Shown piece by piece: positions 1 to 4,879 of a DNA stretch of 5,117 nucleotides. Made by a program: the position numbers and the translations under genes. Position 1 is the stretch's first letter. Every line of letters starts with the position of its first letter. Under the pieces are notes generated by a model. That model saw nothing but the letters and a program-made list of their open reading frames with translations, ran no database searches and was not told where the DNA came from. Source of the DNA: Clostridia bacterium (GTDB lineage: Bacteria > Bacillota > Clostridia > Christensenellales > Aristaeellaceae); assembly GCA_017412445.1 (NCBI GenBank), contig JAFPYA010000003.1:1-5117 (forward strand). The letters run 5' to 3'.

Positions 1-221
1 CACACGATGTCGAGCTTGTCCCATTTCAGCGCCGCTATGACGAGCACAGCCGCTACCGCCACGAACAGGAGCGGTCCAATCTCGCGCAGGGTTATTTTCA
101 GCCTGCGGAAGAGGTTGCGCGAGAATGCCTTATCCGAGGGAGAACGCTCCGCCATTACGGACAGCACGCACAGTATGAAGAATACCGCCGCACAGCCTGT
201 CAAGATGTAGTTGAGAACCAT
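1..221 (-). CDS. Membrane protein of unknown function, N-terminal part (partial)
   Basis: The first 73 codons are present and the gene continues past the left window edge. The ATG at 221-219 follows a strong AGGAGG Shine-Dalgarno site (233-228) with a 6-nt gap, which fixes the start. The peptide has two hydrophobic stretches likely to span the membrane: about residues 4-24 (NYILTGCAAVFFILCVLSVM) and about 49-65 (IGPLLFVAVAAVLVIAAL). A basic linker (RNLFRRLKITLRE) lies between them and should face the cytoplasm, which would place both the N-terminus and the start of the next segment (KWDKLDIV) outside. It follows lepA on the same strand after a 130-bp spacer filled with palindromic repeats, so it may be read through from lepA or have its own unseen promoter. 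I do not recognise the family. A multi-spanning enzyme or transporter is possible, but too little is visible to choose. Confidence 0.72.
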   Translation of the reverse strand, partial: MVLNYILTGCAAVFFILCVLSVMAERSPSDKAFSRNLFRRLKITLREIGPLLFVAVAAVLVIAALKWDKLDIV

Positions 222-227
222 TTTCTC

Positions 228-233
228 CCTCCT
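228..233 (-). promoter_or_regulatory. Shine-Dalgarno site of the left-edge membrane gene
   Basis: A perfect AGGAGG on the minus strand lies 6 nt before the ATG at 221. It sits only 4 nt from the end of a palindromic repeat (238-262), so a hairpin in the mRNA would end next to the ribosome-binding site. Confidence 0.8.
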
Positions 234-237
234 ATTG

Positions 238-262
238 TGTAGGGGCGGATATTATCCGCCCG
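238..262 (+). repeat. 25-nt palindromic repeat, copy 1 (forward)
   Basis: It begins TGTAGGGGCG, has the centre GAT-ATT-ATC and ends CGCCCG. The arms GGGCGGAT (243-250) and ATCCGCCC (254-261) pair perfectly around a 3-nt ATT loop. It is the same length and plan as copies at 278-302 and 325-349. No T-run follows on either strand, so it is not a standard intrinsic terminator. Confidence 0.85.
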
Positions 263-277
263 AAAGATGAACGTTTG

Positions 278-302
278 TGTAGGGGCGCGCATTGTGCGTC
301 CG
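278..302 (+). repeat. 25-nt palindromic repeat, copy 2 (forward)
   Basis: It begins TGTAGGGGCG, has the centre CGC-ATT-GTG and ends CGTCCG. The arms 283-290 and 294-301 pair with two G-T positions, which would be G-U wobbles in plus-strand RNA but C-A mismatches in minus-strand RNA. It is 15 nt from copy 1 and in the same orientation. Confidence 0.85.
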
Positions 303-324
303 TCTGTTGTATTTCGATTGTTTT

Positions 325-349
325 CGGACGCCCGATGGGCGTCCCTACA
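325..349 (-). repeat. 25-nt palindromic repeat, copy 3 (inverted)
   Basis: On the minus strand it begins TGTAGGGACG, has the centre CCC-ATC-GGG and ends CGTCCG. The arms 326-333 and 337-344 form a perfect 8-bp stem with a 3-nt loop. It is opposite in orientation to copies 1 and 2. It starts 2 nt after the lepA stop codon, so the lepA mRNA would carry this hairpin at the start of its 3' region. The bases after the stem on the minus strand are GAAAACAATC, not a U-run, so termination here is unlikely to be intrinsic. Confidence 0.85.
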
Positions 350-351
350 GC

Positions 352-2160
352 TTACGAATCCAGCTTCAGCACGCTCATAAAGGCTTCCTGCGGTACCTCT
401 ACCGTACCGAGCTGTCGCATACGCTTCTTGCCTTCCTTCTGCTTTTCGAGCAGCTTCTTCTTTCGCGTGATATCTCCGCCGTAGCACTTCGCGAGTACGT
501 CCTTGCGCATTGCCTTGACCGTCTCGCGGGCGATTATCTTGCCGCCTATCGCCGCCTGTATGGGTATTTCAAACAGCTGGCGGGGTATCGCGTCCCTGAG
601 CTTTTCGGCGATGGAGCGGCCTCTGGCGTAGGCCCTGTCCTTGTGGACTATTATGCTGAGCGCGTCGCAGGCCTCACCGTTCAAAAGTATGTCGAGCTTT
701 ACGAGGTCGCTTTGCACGTAGCCCTTGAGCTCGTAATCGAAGGAGGCGTAGCCGCGCGTGCGGCTCTTGAGCGTATCGAAAAAGTCGTAGATTACTTCGT
801 TGAGCGGCAGGTCGTAGAGTATCTCGGCGCGCCCGCCATCTATGTACTTCATGTCGCGGAACACGCCGCGCTTCTCCTGACACAGCTCCATTATCGCGCC
901 GGTGTACTCCGAGGGCGTGATCACGTGCGCGTCCACGAAGGGCTCCTCCATGTGCTCTATCTCGTTTATAGGGGGCAGGTTCGTGGGGTTGTCTATAGAA
1001 ATCATCTCGCCGTCGGTCTTCTGCACGTGGTAGACGACGCTGGGCGCGGTGGTCACGAGGTCGAGGTCGAACTCCCTTTCGAGGCGCTCCTGAATTATTT
1101 CCATGTGCAAAAGCCCAAGAAAGCCGCAGCGGAAGCCGTAGCCCAGCGCCACTGAGGTCTCGGGCTCGAAGGACAGCGAGGCATCGTTGAGCCTGAGCCG
1201 ATCGAGCGCGTCCTTGAGGCTCTCGTAATCCGCGCCGTCGGCGGGATATATGCCGCAGTAGACCATTGGCTGCACGGGCTTGTAGCCGGGCAGCGCCTCC
1301 TTTGCGGGGTTGTCCGTGCCGGTGATGGTGTCGCCCACGCGGATATCGGCTATGTCCTTTATGGAGGCCGCGATGTAGCCCACGTCGCCCGCCCTGAGCT
1401 CGCCCGTGGGCAGGTAGCCGCCGGGCAGGAACGCGCCGCACTCGGTGACCTCAAACTCCTTGCCGCAGGCCATCATGCGTATGCTCTGACCCACCCTGAC
1501 CGTGCCCTGCTTTATGCGCACGGAGGAGATCGCGCCGCGGTAGTTGTCGTAATAGCTGTCAAAAATCAGCGCCTGCAGCGGCGCGTCCACGTCGCCCTCG
1601 GGCGCGGGTACCCTTGAGACTATCTGCTCGAGCACCTCGTCTATGCCTATGCCCTGCTTGGCGCTTATGAGCGGACAGCCCTCGGTGTCGAGGCCTATCT
1701 CCTCTTCTATCTCCTGCTTTACCACCTCGGGGCGGGCGCTGGGCAGGTCGATTTTGTTTATCACGGGCAGAATTTCAAGGTCGTGATCCAGCGCCAGATA
1801 CACGTTTGCCAGCGTCTGCGCCTCTATGCCCTGAGTGGCGTCCACCACCAGCACCGCGCCCTCGCAGGCGGCCAGCGCGCGGCTGACCTCGTAGGTAAAG
1901 TCCACGTGGCCGGGGGTGTCGATCAGGTTGAGCTCGTATTCAGTGCCGTCTGCCGCCTTGTAGGGCATGCGCACGGCCTTGGATTTTATGGTTATGCCCC
2001 TTTCGCGCTCAAGCTCCATGCTGTCGAGCACCTGATCGGTCATGTCCCTTAAGGCCATGACGCCGGTCTTCTCCAGCAGGCGGTCGGCCAGAGTGCTCTT
2101 GCCGTGGTCTATGTGGGCGATTATGCAAAAATTGCGTATCCTTGACAGGTCGTTAGGCAA
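352..2160 (-). CDS. lepA: Elongation factor 4 (LepA), translational GTPase
   Basis: LepA/EF-4 is a ribosome-bound GTPase related to EF-G, linked in the literature to back-translocation, ribosome assembly and initiation; it is cytosolic and membrane-associated. All G motifs are intact: G1 AHIDHGKST (15-23), switch region RERGITIK (52-59), G3 DTPGH (81-85, with the catalytic His85), G4 NKID (135-138) and G5 SAK (166-168). Domain II and EF-G III/V-like domains follow. The LepA-specific C-terminal domain is basic and well preserved, with RETVKAMRKDVLAKCYGGD at about 545-563 and KKKLLEKQKEGKKRMRQL at about 567-584. At 602 residues it matches the usual length of about 600. The start is TTG at 2160-2158 with GGAGG 8 nt upstream (2173-2169); no nearby in-frame ATG fits the family N-terminus (IRNFxIIAHIDHGKS). 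It is the last gene of a tight three-gene unit, 15 bp after the upstream stop. Confidence 0.98.
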   Translation of the reverse strand: MPNDLSRIRNFCIIAHIDHGKSTLADRLLEKTGVMALRDMTDQVLDSMELERERGITIKSKAVRMPYKAADGTEYELNLIDTPGHVDFTYEVSRALAACEGAVLVVDATQGIEAQTLANVYLALDHDLEILPVINKIDLPSARPEVVKQEIEEEIGLDTEGCPLISAKQGIGIDEVLEQIVSRVPAPEGDVDAPLQALIFDSYYDNYRGAISSVRIKQGTVRVGQSIRMMACGKEFEVTECGAFLPGGYLPTGELRAGDVGYIAASIKDIADIRVGDTITGTDNPAKEALPGYKPVQPMVYCGIYPADGADYESLKDALDRLRLNDASLSFEPETSVALGYGFRCGFLGLLHMEIIQERLEREFDLDLVTTAPSVVYHVQKTDGEMISIDNPTNLPPINEIEHMEEPFVDAHVITPSEYTGAIMELCQEKRGVFRDMKYIDGGRAEILYDLPLNEVIYDFFDTLKSRTRGYASFDYELKGYVQSDLVKLDILLNGEACDALSIIVHKDRAYARGRSIAEKLRDAIPRQLFEIPIQAAIGGKIIARETVKAMRKDVLAKCYGGDITRKKKLLEKQKEGKKRMRQLGTVEVPQEAFMSVLKLDS

Positions 2161-2168
2161 AGTCTTTT

Positions 2169-2173
2169 CCTCC
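2169..2173 (-). promoter_or_regulatory. Shine-Dalgarno site that sets the lepA TTG start
   Basis: GGAGG on the minus strand lies 8 nt before the TTG at 2160 and 2 nt beyond the stop codon of the upstream gene (2178-2176). This close packing suggests coupled translation. The site resembles the one before the TTG start at 4412. Confidence 0.8.
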
Positions 2174-2175
2174 GT

Positions 2176-3048
2176 TTACAGGGCGTTGTAGTGCTGAAGG
2201 CGCACTATAAGGTCGTTTTCGTCGAAGAGCACGAGGTACACCGCGTGCACTTCGTTCAGGTTGTAAAAGCTCTCTATGGCGATTGAAATCTCGCTCGCTT
2301 CCGGCTCTGTGCGCTTAAAGCTGTAGAGCGCCCCGGTAAAGGACGGCAGCCACAGTTTTGCCTCCGGGCTGAGCTTGTAGGTGTAGGTGTTGTCGTCCTG
2401 GTTCAGCGCGTAGGCCATGCCGAAGGTCGGCTCGTACTCCATATCGCAGAAGTCGAGCGTCAGGTATATGCCGTCGTCGCGCCTCTCGCAGTAGGTGAGA
2501 AAGGCGGTGTAGGTGGTTGAAATTCTTTCCTTTTTCAGAGAGAACGAGGGCATGAAGCGGCTGGTGAAGCCGTCCTCGTAGGCGTTTTCGCCCCACCATG
2601 TGAGGCTGACCGTGGCGAGGTAGCCGGTCTTTATTTTGGCCGCGTACACCAGCACGTGATACACGTCGCCCTCGCCGCTGTCGCGCAGGGAGCGGAAGCT
2701 GTAGGAAACCCGTGCCGCCTTTTCAAAGCCCGCCATAGTCACCTGACTTACGCTGCCGCCGCTTATGTCCCTGCCGTAGCGCGTCACACCCGCCACGCGG
2801 CTTACAAGGTAGCTGTCCGGGTTTTCCTCGGCCTCCTCCACGGTCACGGAGATTTCGGCGTCGTCCCTCGTGGCGCTCAGCAGAAGACCTGAGGGCTCGA
2901 TGTAGCTTATGGTCTCCCAGCCCGCAAGGAAGCTCTCGTCGTATACGGGGCTGTAGGCGTCGTACACCGCGCCGTCAAAGACCTCGTCCGCCTGCGCGGG
3001 CAGGCACATCAGAAGCGCAAGCGCAAGCACAAAAGCGATTTTTTTCAT
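2176..3048 (-). CDS. Secreted protein of unknown function
   Basis: The protein has 290 residues. It begins with a typical Sec signal peptide: MKK, a hydrophobic core (IAFVLALALLMCLP) and an AQA/D cleavage site after residue 20. The Cys at 15 lies in LLMC, a poor lipobox because Met precedes the Cys, so it is probably not a lipoprotein. The mature part appears to have two beta-rich halves. Residues about 38-172 alternate polar and hydrophobic strands and end in a TVSLTWWGENAYEDGF segment; the pattern is loosely like PsbP/DcrB-type domains, which I offer only as a guess. Residues about 177-290 contain two cysteines (187 and 201), which could form a disulfide, and end in strands with VYLVLFDENDLIVRLQHYN. 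No catalytic motif is visible. The ATG at 3048 has AGGAGG 7 nt upstream. That site overlaps the stop codon of the preceding gene, and lepA follows 15 bp downstream. Confidence 0.88.
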   Translation of the reverse strand: MKKIAFVLALALLMCLPAQADEVFDGAVYDAYSPVYDESFLAGWETISYIEPSGLLLSATRDDAEISVTVEEAEENPDSYLVSRVAGVTRYGRDISGGSVSQVTMAGFEKAARVSYSFRSLRDSGEGDVYHVLVYAAKIKTGYLATVSLTWWGENAYEDGFTSRFMPSFSLKKERISTTYTAFLTYCERRDDGIYLTLDFCDMEYEPTFGMAYALNQDDNTYTYKLSPEAKLWLPSFTGALYSFKRTEPEASEISIAIESFYNLNEVHAVYLVLFDENDLIVRLQHYNAL

Positions 3049-3055
3049 TTGCGAT

Positions 3056-3061
3056 CCTCCT
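3056..3061 (-). promoter_or_regulatory. Shine-Dalgarno site overlapping the upstream stop codon
   Basis: AGGAGG on the minus strand lies 7 nt before the ATG at 3048 and overlaps the TAG stop (3062-3060) of the zinc-ribbon gene. Ribosomes finishing that gene would expose or occupy this site, which suggests translational coupling. Confidence 0.8.
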
Positions 3062-4412
3062 AATCCCTGGTGTATCGGGCGATGAGCATGGGTATGTAAT
3101 TGTTCTGGTAGAACAGGCGGCCGGACACGTCTGCGTACAGCGCGTACTCCTGACCTACGAGGAACTGGCCGGTATTGGATTCATTTATCAGCGCCACGAG
3201 CTTCACGTCCGAGGCGTTGCCCACGTTCATTATGGAGTACATGGTGCCGCTGTCCATGTAGTTGGCCACTATCTGACCCATGCACAGGAACACCCTGCCG
3301 TTCCACTGCTCGTAGTAGGCGGACAGCTGCGCGTAGTCCATGGTCCAGGCGTACCTCGTGTATTCGGCCTTGGCGGGCAGGTAGTCCACGTAGAACGAGA
3401 TAACGGAGTCCTTCTTGCCCTCCATGGAGGCGCGGAAGATCACGAGGTTCTTGCCGTAGGTGGAGAACCTGGCGCGGAAGGAGAACTTGCCCGTGCTCTC
3501 GTCGACCGTGAGGCTGCCGCGCTCGTAATCGCTGTCCACGGTGATTGTCGCGCCCGGCTCCGAAACGCCGCTGACCGTCATGTAGTTCAGGCGGCTTATG
3601 TACTGCACGGACGAGGCGACCTCGAGGTTTATCTCCATGGGATCGCGGTAGAACACTATGTCGCGCCGCGCCTCCTTGTGGTTGGCGGTGCGCACGATGA
3701 TGGATATGTTGTTGTCGCCTATGGGCTCTATGTTGAGCGTAAGGCTCAGGTTTCCGCTCCTGTCCACCTTGTCGCTCACGTCCTCGCCGTTGATTATCAC
3801 CTGACTGCCGTAGACCACGTTCATGTCGAGGCCGGTCTGCGAGGTTATGACCGTAACGCGGTCGCTCTTGGGATTGGAGATGGTCACGGGCGCCTCGGGC
3901 ACGGGCACCTGCACGCTGAACACAGGTATGCGCGTCTTTTTGCCCGTTGAGGAAATGTATATTGGCGAAAAGGTGATGAGCGCGTCTTCTATGTTTGTGG
4001 GGTCGCTTTCAAACCATACGTAGTCCGGCACCTCCACGCGGGCGAGACCGCCCACGAACATGAAGCTTTCGCCGAGCTCCTCGATGTAGACGCAGTCGCC
4101 GTCCGTGCCGAAAAAGGTGAAGGCGTGCCCCTGATAGCCGTTGTCGAGCACCAGGCTCTCCACGACCTGATTTACGTACTGCTTGGTGATGTTTTTGTTT
4201 TTATTGCGTATGCGCAGCGGCTCCTCAATGAGTATGAAAATAATCAGCGTGACCAGCGCCGCCAAAAGCACCAGCGCGCTCCTGAAAAGGAGCGTCTTTA
4301 TGGGCAGCTGGTCGTTTCTGTTGACCTTGTCCTGATAAGACAGCGGCAGGCCGCACTTGGCGCATTTGCGCATGGACGCTTTTATAGTGGCGCCGCATCT
4401 TGGGCAAACCAA
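3060..4412 (-). CDS. Zinc-ribbon membrane protein with Ig-like and OB-like domains
   Basis: Numbering is from the TTG at 4412 (450 residues). An N-terminal zinc ribbon has CPRC (3-6) and CAKC (17-20). A single membrane helix (about 41-62, LLFRSALVLLAALVTLIIFI) follows, so the ribbon should be cytoplasmic and the rest outside. The outer part has an entry region (about 75-170), then two probable Ig-like beta domains (about 176-256 and 259-344). These share a plan: a G-x-x-I/V strand, a D-x-x-G turn, then G-x-N-x-x-I/V-x-R strands. The C-terminal 100 residues look OB-like (WNGRVFLCMGQIV, VGQEYALYADVSG). No enzymatic motif is seen; a structural, sensing or envelope-binding role is a guess. The ATG at 4430 would add six residues (MLEEQA), but it has no Shine-Dalgarno site and lies only about 10 nt from the predicted transcript start. 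The TTG has GGAGG at an 8-nt gap. It is the first gene of the lepA unit. Confidence 0.88.
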   Translation of the reverse strand: MVCPRCGATIKASMRKCAKCGLPLSYQDKVNRNDQLPIKTLLFRSALVLLAALVTLIIFILIEEPLRIRNKNKNITKQYVNQVVESLVLDNGYQGHAFTFFGTDGDCVYIEELGESFMFVGGLARVEVPDYVWFESDPTNIEDALITFSPIYISSTGKKTRIPVFSVQVPVPEAPVTISNPKSDRVTVITSQTGLDMNVVYGSQVIINGEDVSDKVDRSGNLSLTLNIEPIGDNNISIIVRTANHKEARRDIVFYRDPMEINLEVASSVQYISRLNYMTVSGVSEPGATITVDSDYERGSLTVDESTGKFSFRARFSTYGKNLVIFRASMEGKKDSVISFYVDYLPAKAEYTRYAWTMDYAQLSAYYEQWNGRVFLCMGQIVANYMDSGTMYSIMNVGNASDVKLVALINESNTGQFLVGQEYALYADVSGRLFYQNNYIPMLIARYTRD

Positions 4413-4420
4413 AGCTTGTT

Positions 4421-4425
4421 CCTCC
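4421..4425 (-). promoter_or_regulatory. Shine-Dalgarno site supporting the TTG start at 4412
   Basis: GGAGG on the minus strand is followed by 8 nt (AACAAGCT) and TTG. It lies inside the short extension that would be coding if the ATG at 4430 were used. The segment GGAGGAACAAGCTTTG matches the lepA start segment GGAGGAAAAGACTTTG at 13 of 16 positions. Confidence 0.7.
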
Positions 4426-4447
4426 AGCATATTTGTTTTCAGTTTAT

Positions 4448-4475
4448 ATTATATACGAAAAAAGCCAAAAATCAA
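4448..4475 (-). promoter_or_regulatory. Sigma-A type promoter of the zinc-ribbon/secreted/lepA unit
   Basis: On the minus strand a perfect -10 TATAAT (4453-4448) is preceded by a 16-bp spacer and a -35 TTGATT (4475-4470), which matches TTGACA at four of six positions. The region around it is AT-rich, in contrast to the GC-rich surroundings. Transcription should begin near 4441, giving a leader of about 28 nt before the TTG at 4412. No other promoter of similar quality was seen before lepA, so all three genes probably depend on it. Confidence 0.75.
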
Positions 4476-4490
4476 GAGGGCGCCGCGCTT

Positions 4491-4523
4491 CGCTCGAAAT
4501 GAATCGGAGATCCGTTTCGAGCG
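4491..4523. repeat. Perfect 9-bp inverted repeat next to the promoter
   Basis: CGCTCGAAA (4491-4499) and TTTCGAGCG (4515-4523) are exact reverse complements separated by 15 nt. The right arm of the promoter region (-35 at 4475) is 15 bp away. It could be a regulator binding site or one palindrome of the surrounding repeat-rich island. Confidence 0.6.
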
Positions 4524-4593
4524 GTGGAGTTTTGCCCTGCGAGTTGATGCGGTGTTTAGACGGCAAGGTTTTGAGGGAGGCGCAACAGGATAG

Positions 4594-4640
4594 CAGTTTT
4601 TTTCTGAAATTCCTGCGGGAATATCCGGGCGAAAAAACTG
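4594..4640. repeat. T-run/A-run inverted repeat with a nested hairpin
   Basis: CAGTTTTTT (4594-4602) pairs exactly with AAAAAACTG (4632-4640). Inside lies a second perfect hairpin, ATTCC-TGCG-GGAAT (4609-4622). The nested arrangement suggests a folded RNA or a palindrome-based element. No GC-rich stem directly precedes the T-run on either strand, so it does not read as an intrinsic terminator. Confidence 0.6.
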
Positions 4641-4731
4641 TAAAGCAGCGACTATTTGCTCCGGTCGTCTTCTCTCCCTGCGCAAAAAACGCTCCTCGCG
4701 GCGTACATGCCGCCGCTGCGGATTGTTGTTG

Positions 4732-4749
4732 GAGGGGCTGTGGCCCCTC
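4732..4749. repeat. GC-rich palindrome
   Basis: GAGGGGC (4732-4738) and GCCCCTC (4743-4749) form a perfect 7-bp stem around a TGTG loop. No T-run follows on either strand. It resembles the short G/C-arm palindromes scattered between genes in many Bacillota, but membership of a family is not shown here. Confidence 0.55.
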
Positions 4750-4817
4750 AAAACCACCCGCGGTCTTGTGCTTGCGCGACAGACGCATGGATAAAATGAG
4801 GTTTCTTTATATTGAAA

Positions 4818-4847
4818 GCCGCCGCGGCGTTAAGCGCCTGCGGCGGT
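4818..4847 (-). terminator. Possible terminator hairpin after the ABC transporter gene
   Basis: CCGCCGCGGCG (4819-4829) pairs with CGCC plus GCGGCGG (4835-4846) around a TTAAG loop, giving 11 bp with one bulged base (4839). It lies 33 nt past the stop codon of the transporter gene and before the lepA-unit promoter, where a terminator is expected. The bases after it on the minus strand (CTTTCAATATAAAG) contain only a short T-run, so it is a weak or non-canonical terminator, or just another palindrome of the island. Confidence 0.4.
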
Positions 4848-4879
4848 GAATGGTTTGATTTTGAGTTTTATCGGCTGGT

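Larger units (their letters stand above)
4476..4879. other. Intergenic island rich in inverted repeats, no supported gene
   Basis: This stretch of about 400 bp lies between the transporter gene and the lepA-unit promoter. Open frames exist on both strands, but none has a Shine-Dalgarno site with a sensible start or a recognisable protein, and frames on both strands cross the palindromes. It holds at least five inverted repeats: 4491-4523, 4594-4640 (with an inner hairpin at 4609-4622), 4698-4713, 4732-4749 and 4818-4847. T-runs and A-runs alternate with GC-rich blocks. It could be a dispersed non-coding repeat, a remnant mobile element or an RNA-coding stretch; sequence alone does not decide. 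Confidence 0.5.

Noticed and set aside
240..275. Promoter for the left-edge membrane gene using GATAAT inside repeat copy 1
   Set aside because: No acceptable -35 element lies 15-19 bp upstream on the minus strand, and the GATAAT is part of the palindrome.
238..349. CRISPR array
   Set aside because: There are only three repeats, one is inverted, their cores differ, the gaps (15 and 22 nt) are short and unequal, and no cas gene is near.
325..349. Intrinsic terminator for lepA
   Set aside because: The stem is strong, but the bases after it on the minus strand are GAAAACAATC, with no U-run.
292..1155. Long plus-strand open frame of 287 codons opposite lepA
   Set aside because: It is antisense to a fully conserved LepA, has no Shine-Dalgarno site at its start and no recognisable protein content. 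It reflects the GC-rich codon bias of lepA.
674..1441. Minus-strand frame of 255 codons inside lepA
   Set aside because: It is an arginine-rich out-of-frame reading of lepA, typical of a shadow of a GC-rich gene.
4444..4788. Minus-strand frames of 114 and 102 codons over the same island
   Set aside because: They end inside the promoter of the lepA unit, lack Shine-Dalgarno sites and show no domain-like pattern. Two overlapping frames on one strand and others on the opposite strand argue for non-coding sequence.
4400..4849. Plus-strand frame of 149 codons over the intergenic island
   Set aside because: It has no usable Shine-Dalgarno site, overlaps the promoter and start of the zinc-ribbon gene, runs through several palindromes, and has low-complexity, cysteine- and arginine-rich content.
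4476..4879. Riboswitch or T-box leader for the lepA unit
   Set aside because: The predicted transcript starts near 4441, so this region lies upstream of transcription. No T-box or known riboswitch motif was recognised.
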